This document shows, one piece after another, positions 31,370 through 46,300 of a DNA stretch of 64,000 nucleotides. The position numbers were made by a program, and so were the translations under genes. Every line of letters begins with the position of its first letter. Within the stretch, counting starts at the first letter, position 1. Below the pieces are notes generated by a model. The model was not told the origin of the DNA, ran no database searches, and was given only the letters and a program-made list of their open reading frames with translations. The DNA is from Solen grandis (taxonomy: Eukaryota; Mollusca; Bivalvia; Adapedonta; Solenidae), in NCBI GenBank assembly GCA_021229015.1, contig CM037785.1, forward strand, positions 34,645,062 through 34,709,061, read 5' to 3'.

Positions 31370-31469
31370 NNNNNNNNNNNNNNNNNNNNNNNNNNNNNNN
31401 NNNNNNNNNNNNNNNNNNNNNNNNNNNNNNNNNNNNNNNNNNNNNNNNNNNNNNNNNNNNNNNNNNNNN
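31370..31469. other. Assembly gap of 100 N
   Basis: Exactly 100 N, a conventional placeholder of unknown true size. It separates the decayed SLC23 exon from the right inverted-repeat arm. Confidence 1.
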
Positions 31470-32251
31470 TTACTTGCCGAAATGATTTTATTGGGGAGTG
31501 TTATTTCAAGACAACTTAAAACTCAACATGGAAAAACAATTCAACTACAACATTTAACTAATTTGCTGACCCATAATTGAGCAAGTAATTATTCATGAAG
31601 GTGAAGAAAAGGAAACTGTTTCCTTTCCTTACTGGTACTGGATTATACATTGTTCATTCATAAGTCCATAGCATAATTGTAAATTAAATGACCAACTCAT
31701 TTGTTCATCGTGGACAAAAAAAGAATAATACGTTTTAAATTAATTTACTCGAATTATTTTTAAACAAGGCGGCCATCGTCACCCCACAAGAGTACAATCA
31801 CAGATGTCTTTTTAAAGCAAATTGTTGATGGCAGACGACGACAGATGGTTGATCCCAATAGTTCACCTTGAGAACGTTATGCTCTGGTGAGCTAAAATGC
31901 AAAGCTACGTGACTTTACGCTTTTTAAAGTGCTCGATAAAACTTGAAGTAATATCATACTCCATACTGACCAAATCCAAAAATGTCAGGTGAAACATGTT
32001 ATTTTTTTTTTATTATTTTTTTTTTTTGTTGTTGTTTCTCAAAGAAGATTATTTTACCAAACAAAATATGTCAGAAAAGACCTGGCTTTCTTAATGTAAA
32101 AGATGTGTGATTCTACCTCGATAAATCTCAAAGCGTGTGATCCCTGATCTCGGTATACGTGACTTGAGATGATACATGGACACAAGTATGCATGTGTAAG
32201 CTCACAATCCCAGGAGTGTGTCATTTTTTTACTCTGAGGCAACACACATTT

Positions 32252-35200
32252 CGAGGGTTGAACGGAAAACTGTCGTAAGTTACATTTATAAAATTTTACA
32301 GGAGGAGCAATAAACTAAATAATTTGTCACACAATTATTTTCCCACACTTATTGTTTTACAAATAGCATAGAATATCTTTATTCTACAATATCAGAAATT
32401 ATATAATGAAAAAACAGGTTACTTAAGAAATTATTGAAGAATTGTTGACTTACGACAGTTTTCCGTTCAAAAAAATAAAAATTTGTATACTGATATTGCT
32501 GGAAAACTGTTGTAACTACTGATAGCTACAGTTTTTTTTCTATTAATCATAACTTGACTTACCAACAGATGGTAACATTTTCTTTATGTTAAAATAACAC
32601 AACTCCCTCACTTTCTATTTTATTATCCAGGTGCTTTTCAAAGAGAAAAAAAGTCAAGATATTGTCATTAATTTGGTGTTGTCATCATTGCTGACAGCAT
32701 ATGTATCAAATGTAAATACAGTGAAAAACTTAAACCTTGGTCATACCTACTAAATAATTTAACCTTCTTCATCAAACTCACTCACTGCTCACATACATGT
32801 TCACTATCACAATGGCTTTATTCTCATCAAGGGCCATAACTCATAGGTCTATTTTGACCAAAATTATTTTCCTTTTTATACTTATACGTTTTTAAAATGA
32901 CATTAATTTACAAAAGATCATATTCTGTGACAATTGCAACAACAGCAGAACTGCTTCATTATAATAAAAACATTACTTTGTACTATGATACCCTCATATG
33001 AAATTTCCTTTGTGCGTTTATTGCCACACCACAGCAGCGCTCTTGCTTTAAAAAATACAGTTAAAAAAAAGACAAGCGTTCGCATCTACATGCGTTGCTC
33101 TTGTTTAAAATAGGATTTGTAAGACAGAATTATGAAAAAAGAACATGATTAGGCAATGGCAATGACACTTTAAGTGCATGTAAATATGGTAGTATATTGG
33201 TTTGTTTGTTTGGTTTGGTTTTACATCCCATTGATATTCATTCTGAGAAAGAATTCTTATCTGAGATACAGATTTCAAAAGATTTTTTAAATAATCAGTC
33301 ATACTTATTTGCCCAGGAATTGATATTTACTAAATGTGCTATTTTTCTGGGTTATTGACATCAGTAAAAGTGTCAGTCATAACAATTGATTGAAATCATT
33401 TATGTCACCTTAAATAGAAATATGAAAAACTGTGCACCTTCTAGTTTTCGTACCTCTGATTAGAGTAATAGGTAAGCTGTGTATTTGTATAATTACTTGA
33501 TTAAAAATGCCAGATTACTTTCAGATTGATGTGAAAAATAATTCAATTGAAATCTAGAAGACTTAATCAATTTAATGTAAGTTTAAAATACCTATTTCCT
33601 GTCACAATACCAATACTACTGCTGCTAGAATTTGATGTTAGCCACTTATTTATGAGGATTTAAAATTTCTTAACTAAGCAGCCTTTGTAATTACTGAATA
33701 GTAATATTAATTAAATTTATGAAATACTCAGTTGGCCAGATAAGCTTCAATGTGCTTAATTAATAGTAATTTGAAATTTAAAGACAGAGGGGTTGAGCTT
33801 ATACGAAATATTATTCTTTCATTTTATTTAATTTTAAATACATATTTACTGGCAAAATAAGATCTTTAACACTTAACAGATTTATAAACAATTGTATATT
33901 AATTGGTAAAACATCTCTTTTAGGTTTTCAGTAGAAAGTTAAGCCTTAGAGACAAAACAATTGTTAATGAAATAGACTTTTCAAAAGAGGAACAAATTAA
34001 TTATGCTATTTATATCTAAAGATGGAATCATATTTCCTGTTTTCTTAAAGTTAAATGATGACTGCTAGAGGCTTCATTACTCGTTTCTTATTAAACGGGT
34101 TCCTTATCAGCCTAAAAGTGTCTAACTTGTTACTCTTCACAACCTTTCTTTTCAGGGCTGGAAAGTTATCTTTTTGGTTTTATCATAAAAACATAACTTG
34201 AAATAAAACTGATACTTAAGACTGAAATGGCAAACAATTAATCCATATAATTATAATTTTGAATCAAAAAAGCACATTCCTAAATTAAAGCACTATGATT
34301 TCTTTTTTTATATAATGTTTAGTGAAATGATTGGATTTAGTTATACATAAGGTGAATTCAAAATGAAGCCTTATATTATTGAAATGATGGACAATAGCTT
34401 GAATTTAATGTTAGATCAGCCTATTCCTAAGAACAAAGTGACATTTGCCATGGTGGCTGTGGGGACTAAAATTTCTATGGCCAATAGCAATTCTAGCGCC
34501 AATGCAAAATCCCAGTCACATCCTCTATCATTCACATACTTTAAGGTTTTAAAAAAAAATCTGCTGCGTCAAAACAGCCTCTGACATGATGATTCATGGT
34601 TACTTTAGATTTCAGGTGTCATAAAGTATACTAACTGTATACATATATATATCGGCACAACGCAAGGCGCATACTGGTATGGGAGGCCATACAGATGGTG
34701 TTTGGTGTGTGTAAGGAAGTGGACCGTGTGTTGCACCAATGCCCTAGGGTATCCATGGAATTTTTGGAGTCCAAAAAGTTCATAAAATCGTTGGGCAGCC
34801 ACAAGGCAAAAGCAAGGCAACTGTATGCTAGACTTGTGGTTGCTGTTAACTCTATATCACGGCTGCAGCATGTCAAATGGATATGGCAACCGTAGAAATA
34901 AAATAATGTTGTGATTCTTGATTGTTATTCTAAGCGACCCATACAGCCTGTAAAATAAGGAATAATTACCCTGGGGAAACCTTGCAGTTATTTATGACCA
35001 TACATTTTCAGTTAGAAGTTTTCAACCTACAAAAACAATTCCTCCCAGTTCACTTTGAAGCAGAAAAGTATGATAAAAGAATAGATTACTTTTTAGTTCT
35101 GGATGTATACATCCGCTTTACAGTAAATATTTCAGTAAAGTATTTATATTCTTTAGTGCTTTTCAAAGTCATCACTTACTTGATGCTGAGAGTTACAGTG

Positions 35201-36129
35201 CATGAAGATCTCAAATTAATTCAGATATTGTTTTAGGTAGATTATTTTCAATAAATACTCCAATAACACAACTTGGCCAAGGAATTAAAAAGATAAAAAC
35301 TAGGGTCAAATTCCATCAACAATTCTTAGCGCTAAGTAATACTTAAAAACTTAGGGCGAATTTCATTAAAATTGTTTCTCTAATAAAAATACCCAAATAT
35401 TCATTCCGTAACAACAATTTTTTATTAATAAGATAATAATTCATTTCAGCTTAGCCATGTTCTTGAATTGTTCATAAAATAGTAATTGTGGAATGTGTAT
35501 CTATCTAGTTTAAGAATTTAAGTATTACTTAATACTAAGTATTGTTGCTGGAATTCGAGCCAAAATGGCTTCACATATGATGATTCCCGTCATTTCCAAG
35601 CAGTTTCATAATGGTATGGCCGTAAAATGGTGAACTGTTTTCTGCAAAACTATTTTCTTTAATATGAACATTGATACAGCTGTGGGACTACAATATAAGA
35701 TTGGTGATGAGTGCTTGTTACACAGTTCAGTTTGTTTTCATAAAAATGAAATGTATTGAATTCTCAATATCATCAAATTGAAATAGTTTCAAATATGCTA
35801 ACTTGTCATGATAAAATCATTTATTTGTTTGTAAAATGAAAAACCTGATCAGAGTTACAACAGTTTTCCATCAAGATTTGCTGCAAGTATATCAGCATAA
35901 ACAATGGAAAACTGTATGTAACTCAAGTTACAACAGTTCTCCGTTTACAAAAGTAAAAGTATAGAGATACGACACTTTTACAACTAATGCATTAAAGTTA
36001 CTTAAAATGAGAATTTGATTCCAATATTTTCTATACTTATGTATTAATGATAGTTATTGTCAAAAATGCAAAAAAAGTGATTTTTGATTAAAAAAAAGTG
36101 ACTTGCGTCAGTTTTCCGTTCAGCCCTCG
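32252..36129. mobile_element. Nested DNA-transposon-like element, arm 2 copy (3878 bp)
   Basis: It starts CGAGGGTTGAACGGAAAAC and ends GTTTTCCGTTCAGCCCTCG, a clear terminal inverted repeat. It is flanked by ATTT at 32248-32251 and 36130-36133. It is about 170 bp shorter than the arm 1 copy. It contains the mirrored ORF remnants and subterminal GGAAAACTG repeats. Confidence 0.7.
34363..34895 (+). pseudogene. Conserved ORF remnant inside the nested element (arm 2 copy)
   Basis: Two open stretches: MKPYIIEMMDNSLNLMLDQP onward (34363-34584) and MVFGVCKEVDRVLHQCPRVS onward (34695-34895, ending VKWIWQP). Both correspond to minus-strand ORFs in arm 1 with mostly conservative changes. No family recognised. 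Confidence 0.35.
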
Positions 36130-36277
36130 ATTTGTAGTTATTGTTGTTGTATTTGTTAAGGACAACCAACGAAAGTTCCAGCGGGGTCCTCATTTTTACT
36201 GAAGAAATAGCATGTAGAAGAGACAGTGGTTGAATACAAGGGAGTCCGGAGCGATACCTTAGCTCATTTTACGAATA

Positions 36278-36349
36278 GACCCCGGTTAGGTTCGATGCTA
36301 GTCCTCCCCCGATCGCAATGCGGACACTCTACCACTGAGCTATTACGCC
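36278..36349 (-). repeat. tRNA-derived SINE head (arm 2 copy)
   Basis: Mirror of 707-778 with the same A- and B-box-like sequences. Confidence 0.6.
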
Positions 36350-36455
36350 GGTTATGATATGCATGCATGTAATTTTGTAAGAACTGATATAAAGTTACCA
36401 CAGTCAGATGCCGAGCTGATTATACCGAGGTACTCAGTTATTTCTTCTTTGATTT

Positions 36456-36460
<5 letters not shown>

Positions 36461-36490
<30 letters not shown>
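36461..36490. repeat. (TG)n microsatellite
   Basis: About 15 TG units, the mirrored counterpart of the CA run in arm 1. Confidence 0.95.
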
Positions 36491-36491
<1 letters not shown>

Positions 36492-37179
36492 TAAAAATAT
36501 CATATGCATATAATCCAAAACCGTTAAATGAAAGACTATCCGTGGTTAATAATATATTTTAAGAAAATGTTTGCACATAAAAACAAATAGTACCAATGTA
36601 ACATAATATACGTACTGGCACCTACACTAGCACCTAGATATAAATGTCACAGCAGGCCCATTGGCGTAGTGGGTCTATATCTAAAATGGATTGCATACAC
36701 GGTCCATGAGAATTTCCAAAAACGTCAGTTTTTTACCAGTGAAAAGGGAGTACTCTTGACACGATCTTTTTCTAGGGCCATTATTTTTATGGATATCAAC
36801 TTTTTTCAAGAGTTAACCACAGAAAAATGATAGATAAATTGCCACGTCTGAAAGAGCTGAAGAGAAGACAATTTTCACACTCGCGTCTATACAATAGTAC
36901 AAAGTTCATTTATGTACCTTTGTCTGCGTAGAGCAACAAAATGTGTCCACGATTTCACAGTGGCGAATCCTCCTTGAGGACCATGATGACGAGTTTCTAC
37001 AATGTTCATCAAATGAGATAATGTACATAAGAAATGCATGGCCTGTACAAAGCAAATGCCAAAAAAAATTTCATAATCACTAGTCTATTCAGTTTTCAAA
37101 CTATTTATGTTTGTGAGCCCTAGTGGATATGAGTCTTGTTTTACATGTAAGTGTGCTTATTCCGAACTCTCTTTCGACA

Positions 37180-37358
37180 TCAATGCCTTTCATTATCTTT
37201 CTTAAACGTTGGGGATACTGGGAAATAGAAACAACAGGCGAAACGTCTGAAGCACTTGGAAACCAATGGTATCTGGTATACATCATCTGCGTCACTTCCG
37301 GTTATGTTGCCTCTTGTGTTCGTCAACATTTTTTTGATCCCCCTCTCTTCGTCTGTTC
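37180..37358 (-). CDS. SLC23 gene, last coding exon
   Basis: Acceptor TTTGCAG at 37359, coding from GTDEERG to FPVSPTFKKDNERH and stop TGA (37180-37182). The cytoplasmic C-terminal tail. Arm 2 of the inverted repeat begins about 120 bases downstream. Confidence 0.85.
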
Positions 37359-40300
37359 CTGCAAACAAAATCAAAACACAGTAGTATCATTTTGCCTGAA
37401 ACCATGTTCATGCATTACATAAAATAAACGCTTCGCACGGTCATATTTTTAGCATATCTAAATGTGGTGTCAACGCGCAGTTTTCAACATGACATCAAAT
37501 CGAATTGTATACACTAGATGAATGACAGCCGTAAATTTACGTTTTTGGCAGTGTAATTTCATGATCAAATGATCATTTTTTTCAATTGCGTGGCGTTTTT
37601 TACACCGTTCAAGCGATTGCAATTAGAGGTATTGGTACAAAAGTATTGTAACTGGTCCATTTACATACTTTTGCACAAAAATATCGAAATCATCAAAACC
37701 CACCCATATAAGCAAATAAACAGTGAAGAGCGACACTATCAGAGTGGATTATGTAGCTCGCAATTGAGAACATATACTCTTCGTTTAAATACATAGATAA
37801 ATGTAGTATGACATATCGTATATCTATACTCCTATGGTGTGCGTAAAACTCACACGTATAAAAGTGAACTTGAGTGTTCAATTTGTGAAAGTTGTTTTGC
37901 TTTTGTTGTTACTGTTGTTGTTGTCTTGTTTACCACGATGAAATGGCAGTGGTCATATAGTACGAACTCGTAGCTTAGGAGTAGGATCCCCGATGTGGCG
38001 TGGCATTCAAAACCTTCCAAAACCACACGTACTAGTCCAAAACAGGAACCGTCAAGAATATTTTATATTGTTCCCAAAGTCGACATTTACAAATACGATG
38101 ACACCGAAGTTTAACTATTTAGAAGATATAATTTACAGCAACCGTTCATAAACGCCTGCATATTGATCAGCAAAATGTTAGCAAAGGTAAAATAAAATGA
38201 GGGCACAATGCACCATACCGGTGCATACTTCTAAGACATTTTTAATGCATCCAAACATAAGATGACCATGGAAAATGTGTGAACGTGCCATAAACCACAA
38301 AACATATGCTACATGTAAAATATTTGAGGTGCAACAAGTATGCAAATTAATTCCCTATATTATGGCATAGTTATGTGTAGGGTATGTATAATAGTGTGTC
38401 TGTACTTTAAGGGATAAAAGTGACATATTAATCTACATTTCAGGTTCATATGCAAATACACGCATTCAAACGTCACATTGAATAAAGGATTACTCATTAT
38501 TCTGTGTCGTTACTACTCGGTCGTCTGCGCTACTTTATTCTGTCGAAAGAAAATTAACCGACGGATCACGATTTCAATGATTCCTGTTCTAGAATAGAAC
38601 TAAGAGAGGACGCCGCAATTACAGATCATATACATCTACATTTTTTAGATATGACCTGACATCAAATTTTAAAAATCTTACAAAATGCATTTTTTTCTTT
38701 CTGAATAGAATGCGCGGTTTCCATGGTAAACTTAAGAAATTTATCAAAAGGCAGCTGTTTTATTAGTTGAAATTAGAAAGAAAATATTAATTCAAGGGCT
38801 GTCTTTTTATAAAATAGTTATTCATTTCAATCTTATTAATAATTTGATGAGTGTATTGATTTGATATAATGATCAGCCAAGTCAATACCAAGAGCGCCAT
38901 GCTCCAGTTAGAAAGTACATGACAGCGGATCCGAAGATTGCAGACTAAAATTCGTGTGGGCAAAATTATTGTGTGGCCTTCCCGGGCGCAAAGTACTGGT
39001 GTAACCAAGAAACCTGGTGATAGAGATTAGTAGAAGTTGTAAGACTGAGTTTCCTAATCGACGTAAAAAAGTGTTTAAGCTTTAAAAAATAATGATAATA
39101 TATGCTGCTGGAGTAAAACAAACATCGTTTGGGAGAAAAATAAATGAAGGTTTTGTTTGATGTCAACCATGTAATAATAATTACAACCGAAAGCGACGAG
39201 GCGAAGTCATTCCTGAAAAGTATTTCTTGATGATGCGATATTTCATGACAATTCCTACCTGGAATAAAGTTGTCGAGTATGAATCCAAGAAGACCCCCAA
39301 CAAGCATTGGCGTCCCAAGAAGTACCTGAATGGTCTGATCAAGTTGATCATGTCCTTCAAAAAAGATGAGTGCTGAGTATTGAATCTATATACGTCTCAA
39401 AATTAAGAAGTATTGAAACCCTGTGTGCTTGTGTATATATTTGAGCATATTGATTAATTTATAAACTTTTTTTATAGTTTACATGGTAATAATAAATTTG
39501 AAATATAAACAGTATTCATATGTAGCTGTTACAAAGTATAACAAAATAGGTTTGAAACGAAACGACTTTTGAGCGACGGAATTGTGATCTACTGAGGTAT
39601 GGATCAAGTTTTCGATTATATAAGAAACCTTCTCTTTTCATTAGTTTTCTTTTCCCTAAATTATATCATGCCCGATGGTTCTCTTAAGGCTGTTTTGGGT
39701 GTATTTCTACCTGGGTTCTGATCTTTTGCTGGTAAAGCCATACTTTGGACTATTCTATACCAAAGGGAAAATAGAAACAGAAGGAGGTGGAACAGTTTCG
39801 CAGTCAGCCCCCGATATGCTGATCAGTTTCTTAACAAAAGATTACGACCTGTATTTTTGGGGAAAATATCTTTATCAATATTTGGGCAAAATTAAACTTT
39901 TTTTTAAATTTTCATTGGAAATTTTCCAAATCGGGAAAATTGGCATTGAGAATAAAGCCAAAATCAACCTGTACCTGTAACAAACTGGTTCCCGGGTTTA
40001 GCAATATACCGCGGAAGAATCAATCCCATCATTATGGACAGTCCGAGGATTGTGAAGTTTCGAGAAGAGTCCATGTCTGTAAACTTCATCACAGAAAACC
40101 CAACCGTGATTAAAATACCGAGCATCACCGTCAGTAATGACCCGATAACTGGTTCTGGTATTGTTGAAAGAAAAGCTCCAAACTTTCCAACGCTTCCGAA
40201 AATGATCAGAAGCAAGCCAGCAACAAGAAATATTCTTCGGCTTGCAACCTGGAGAGGAAAATTGACAAGCTCTAGAATACCGTTTTAACGAAACTTAACT

Positions 40301-43300
40301 GCAAATTGAAATAAATGTTCATTGACGTAACCAACATGAAGTGAAATGTGCGCCATTTTAAGGCGTATGTTATAGCAATGGCTCGAACACACGTTTTCGG
40401 ACCCAAAATGGACGCCAAATTTACCTCATTACATTTACATATATTACATTTACGATTATTTTTGCATATTTTACCATGTTTGCAAGCATAGAGACTTACC
40501 TTGGTTATTGCGAATGATGAAATGTTCTGGCTGTACGACGTTGTACCATGACCAGTTCCAAGCATTCCCGCCACAATACCCCCGACCCCTTCCATGGCCA
40601 AACCCCTGTTAATGGCATGTGCGGGTGGTGGTGGCACAAATGACATTCGAGCCGCGGCGTAGTAGTCTCCTAGAGACTCGATCATGGAGGCGAGGCAGGC
40701 GGCCAGGAATCCGATATACCCAGCAAAACTTACAGTCGGCATCCCAAACTGAACTGGAAAATATACATGTTGCATAATACACATGTAAATAAATATAGTA
40801 ACAAAATTAAGCAGGCTGAAAACGATAACCTGTATCTGAAAAGGATTATCACATGATTAACGAACATCATCATTTCTTTTATTTTTAAACATGGTCCTTA
40901 TTGACGTTCTGTATCTTTTGAACATGTTTTACCGTTTGAACGCCTTTTCACGCCATACTTTCTTAAATAATAAATAGTTTTAACGTGCATATATTTTAAT
41001 GAAATATTCTCTTTGCACTTGAATATAATTATAATATTAGAAAATGTAATCATTTTATCAAATATTACAAGTATTTGTCTAAGAAGTAGTTACATTTGAA
41101 TAATATATATAAATTGTCAAAATAATAATAGTGCTTATAGAGTATGTTTGAACGCTGTCAATAAAATTCAATTAAAAGTATACGTTGGCTTATTCATCTT
41201 TAAAATATAAGTGTATTAATGCGAAGATCTAACATAATCGACATGTTTTTTTTAATAAAGATAAAATACCTAATAATGGTGTGTGTGTCAAATATGTATA
41301 TTGCGCACGCGTGAAAATGGTCCTGTTTTATGATTGTTGTTGTTGTTGTTTGTGTGTTTTTTATTGTTTTTTTTGTTGTTGTTGTTTTTGTTCTTGTTTT
41401 GGGGGGTGTTTATTGTTGATGTGAAAAAAAGGGATTTTAATGGATTAATAGGATGAAAATGTATTTTAATAAATGGATTAAGGTGATAAGAAGTGCGGTT
41501 AATATATGGTATTACCAAGCCGGAGAGGAAAGAGGCACAGAGCCAAATCGTCTCCAAATGATAAACATTTGCACACCTGTTCTCACAAGATAGGCCCAAG
41601 TTTAAAATTTGAGTGTCGCTAAACCTTAGTTGATACATAAACAATGATATTAATGAGTTTTGTTATTTTATTAACATTGCATAGCATCAACCTTTAAATC
41701 ATATAAAAAAAACTGAGTTAATGGTATTTTTCTTAAAAAAAAGACCGAAAATATCAATTTCAAAAAAAATACGCTGTCGCCGTAAAGGGTAATATGATTT
41801 AACGCACAAATACTGCATCATATTATCACAAAATGAACATATTTTTTACTAAATGTCCGATGACGTATTGAAATTTGCAATAATAATCAAAATCTTGGTT
41901 AAGCCCTTTGTATTTTTTTTTAACCAAAACGAATTATCGCCAAAACCAATGTAATAAACGTTACATAGTTTGTACAGAGAAATATATTCACAAGAAACAC
42001 GTTATAAGTTGGTTTAACATAAGTAAATACGTATAAAAACATAGCACAAACGATTTTTGGAAAGTTAAGACTGTAATCTACGTTACTGCTATTACCCAAT
42101 TAATGTAGCATAGAGAGCTCTTATTTGACTATCATCAATTAGATTCGACTGATTTAACACTCAATGTTTTGTTATTTGTAAAAGTTTAATAGGCTGTGAG
42201 AAAATTCATGCCCATGATAATCAGGATGTAATTTATGTTATGTAATCAACGTTACCATAGTTTTCCAATTTCGGCAAGAAATTTGATTTCTAAAAAAGTC
42301 TTAAATCAGTTTCAACAGTTTCCAGGTTCTGTAATAGTTTCTTCCAAATAAATATAAACACAGTTTTTTTCCCTTTTTTATAAATTTGCTACTTTCCGCC
42401 ATTGCAAGCGTCTGTAATTTTTGTTAAGAAAAAATCTACAATAAAGTTCAAGTTGTCTTCAGAAAACCAAAACAAGGTAAGATATATGAATATTTTTTCA
42501 TTATAGTTTTTATTTAAATGAATATATGCACCTTAAATGTCAACATGTTTATGTAATACCGCAATAAGTTCAAACAATTGTCGCGAATATAGGTGACAAG
42601 GCCCACTAGATTTATAACATAACATTGTTTTTTGGTCCCTGTTTTAGCTTACCAAAATATTCTGTCGCCATATTTTGATTAAATTAGATCTACAAAGATA
42701 TTGGCATGTTATCAGTATTATACCAGATTATCCAAGGTTTGATAAAGGTGAAATAAAGCTGATACAAATGTTGTTAACGTAGATAACAAAAATATCGACT
42801 TGTGTCATCTCTTACATTATTATGTAGAATTTTTTCTTAAAATTTGACATGTTCCTCTGTTGTGGATCATTACCTAGTGGTTAAGTAAGTTCACACTGTT
42901 TGTGTCTAAAAGAAATATTGTAATATAGGCATATTTTAACATTGGTAACGTTGATTAAAAAAATGTAACGTAGATTACTTCTTCTTTGTTTCAATAGGTA
43001 TGGGTGTTTAGATTGGAAAGTTTGAATGCGTAGACAGAGTACATAAGCGACATTGCAAGTGGATAGTAAAAAGAAGTCATCTAATACATTGGCTTTATAT
43101 AGTGAACTTGGCAGGTTCCCATTATATATCGAACGTTATATCCGAATTATAAAATATTATATAAAATTGTTTGTAAGTAAATCGAATAACTGCATTTTGA
43201 ATTTCATATTGCGTAGAGAATTGCGTATTAACCATAATATTAAAAACTGGTCATCGAGAGTTACAACAAGCAGGTTTCAATGACGTTTGGTTCTTTTCCG

Positions 43301-46300
43301 AATCCGTTAATGTGAAATTATTTATTCCTGTATTGCGATCAAGCTTATGACATATTTATATTACAAACTGGAGAGTGAGTTTAGAAAATCATAGTTCGTA
43401 AAGCGTATGCAAATGAAAAACCTACAGGGATATGGCCAGTAAAACCAGGGCGCTCCTTCGATAACTCCTGAAAGAGCGTCTGTACGTGCCATATAGTTCG
43501 GATGGGTAGAGTTACCGGGTAATACGTCAAACTCTGTTAGTATGTAGGAAAATATCCAACTTATTCCAGTGGCCAAGATGATCTTAAGAAAGAAAGAAAA
43601 GAAATATTTTCAATTCACAACAAAAATGTTATGGTATAAATCGTAACAAAATTTTCTACACGCTTAGCCTTATCTCAAGGATACCCAAAATTTATATTTG
43701 TTGTAAGCGATACGTGTATACACTTCGACGAGCCTCACTGCAATAGTTTGTAAACATTCATTTTTTGGTGTAAAAATTCAAACCATACGATCGTATGACA
43801 ATAAAACTAATTTAAACAAATACATTAGACTCTTGAAATAAAAATGCATGAGAAAAAAAAAAAATTATTTTTTTGATACATACCGAAAATAACTGGAATA
43901 TTTGCATACGGTATATGTAGCATCCTTTCGTAGTGTTACATGCAGGAAATGGGACTTCATACTTCCCGAGAAGCAAGGAGAATATTATTATCAAGGCTAT
44001 GTTTCTGAAAAGATAATAAAAAAATTGACGTAACTCAGTACATGTATATTGTATACCTAAAATCATAGCGAACCGTAACTTTCGTCCGTTAAATCGAATA
44101 GCTTGTTTGCTGTGCAATACACCGTTTTGTCTAATGTCAGAATAATTTAACTGGATGTTGTATCATGCCATTTATCTTCAGCGTGATACCGTAGTGAGAC
44201 AGCATTTGACCAAGTCTCCAAATAATGACTGAAACTGAGTCGGTAGGGCATTAAACATTAGCAAAAAAGAACTTTATAGAACATGCAATGTTCCTTGAAC
44301 ATTGTTTTTACAGTCTAAGTCACAAGATGGACTCAGTTGTTATATGAAAGTTGTACACGAACCACATACATAGCAATATAATTTGAGAGTATACCACTCG
44401 ATATTTGCTTAGGTTCACTTGGTGTTCCTTTCATATTAGAACACTCAGGTGATTTATTCCAATAATTGAGAAGGATTCTTTTTAAACTTATTGCCCAGAA
44501 CAACCAAATTTACCAACCAAAAGCTATCACATAATATTGTGACTCATATCAAACAGCAGTGCTATGGAACATTCGATGATAAATGAAATTTATACCGTAA
44601 TGTTACAAGAAACCTTGGTTAAGCATTTCGCTTAATTAATATCACTATTTTACTTTTAATTTAGAAGAATTCAACATTCATGGCCAACATTTGTTGCTCG
44701 GCTTGTACCAGAAATTGTTGAAAATAAACACATGTTAAGTTTATTGAAATACAAAACTTTACAGATAGTATCAGACAGTTCCTCCACTGGAAACATGTCA
44801 TTTGGGAGTGAAGATTCTAAAGACCAGGTAAAGTTTAATAATTCAAAATATTTAGTTGTTCTGTATCAGAGATGTTCAGATAATAGGATTGCAATAGGAT
44901 ATTATATAGACTTACACGAAGAGCACATATGTTTTTAAAATATGAATAAATGATATATTCACATCAAATTTTAAAAAAGTTGTTGATCATGAATCCGACA
45001 AAGCAGGAGAGAGTAAATTTTTCAAAAAATCAAAACATGAATTATGGCCCCTTTTTACTTGAAACTTGGAACGTGATTGGTTACTTATCTACTAGGTGGT
45101 ATTAACTATCATTAATTGCTGGTTTGTTTGAGTTTACCGTCGCTTCTTCAGTATTTTAGTCATATAAGCGACGTCTAGCTAATTACAGAGGGAGGTAGAC
45201 CCCGGGGGACCTTTTTACATTATTCAAGGAACAGGGGCCACACGGGTAGAACCTCCGACCTACCGAAAGCCAACTGGAAGACTTTCTCACATGAAAATCC
45301 GAAGTCCCGACCTTGATTCAACCCAATAATTGCTGGTATATGTACCCCTTAATTCAATAAAAAAAAAGTGACAAATGCATTAGGATAGTCACATGCTAAG
45401 TTTTTGTTGAACTTTAAGCTACTTATCCATGAATGTCCTATATTTATGAGTTTATTTCATGATGATCTCAGGTGTCTGTGAAGTGGGCAGCAACAATGAG
45501 AGAAAAAAAACAAAGTCTTTGGCCCCATCGATGTCTCTTAAAACGTACATGGGTAGGTTCTTGGCGCCATGGGATATACAGAGTTTCTCTTCTACCACAA
45601 TCACTACTCTGGATGGTGAAAAAAAGAGGATTTTTTATGACCTTTACTGTAAGTATCAACTGCTATGAAGTCAATGTATATTATTTGAATCATTGTGGAC
45701 AAACTTTTTATACATTGTGTAAATGATAATTCTCTACGAAATCTTTCTAGCAGATTGTTCATTCAAAATATTTAAATGAAATTCTCCTTTAACTATAATA
45801 TTTGTGATACCTGTATCGACTGCTAGATGTAGAGAACTGATAATATTTTCATGCTGCGAGAACTGATAATATTTTCATGCTGCGGTAGGTTTGTAGATCT
45901 ATAGAACACTCCAAAAAGAACTGATTTGGTATAAAGAATAACCTCTATCCTTATACATTCTACCTTTAATTGTTCTAAGTCTATTCTCCTTCGAAAATGA
46001 AGGTTATTTCTAATGTACAATAAGACATCCCTACAATTTCCGCATGTACAATCTTTACTTTCAGGAGAATGAAAATATTCCAGACACAGCTGATCAGTTT
46101 TAACAGAGTCATTAAGCCAAGTTTCAGTAAATGTCATTATATCGAATTTGTGAAGTTCCGTAAATAGTATATCTAACTTATTCCTGATGCTTTGAACGTT
46201 ATAATGTACAAATGAAATGTGTTTTTGACAGGTCAATGTTGTCAAGTAAAGAACAATGACTACTGGAGTTAGATGCAAATGAAGTTCGTCGACTTCCAGT

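Larger units (their letters stand above)
31470..37058 (-). repeat. Right arm of the inverted repeat
   Basis: Reverse complement of 1-5708. It contains a mirrored 'GCTCACC' repeat (about 31765-31893), the nested transposon-like element (32252-36129), the SINE head (36278-36349) and the (TG)n. The inner edge is hidden by the gap; the outer edge is at or beyond 37058, just past the 3' end of the SLC23 gene. Confidence 0.93.

Noticed and set aside
38360..38580. Second LTR-like region with AATAAA
   Set aside because: No TG...CA ends with matching flanks could be found.
45459..45726. Overlapping ORFs on both strands near 45.5 kb
   Set aside because: Three mutually overlapping frames with no domain; inside the SLC23 intron next to SINE sequence.
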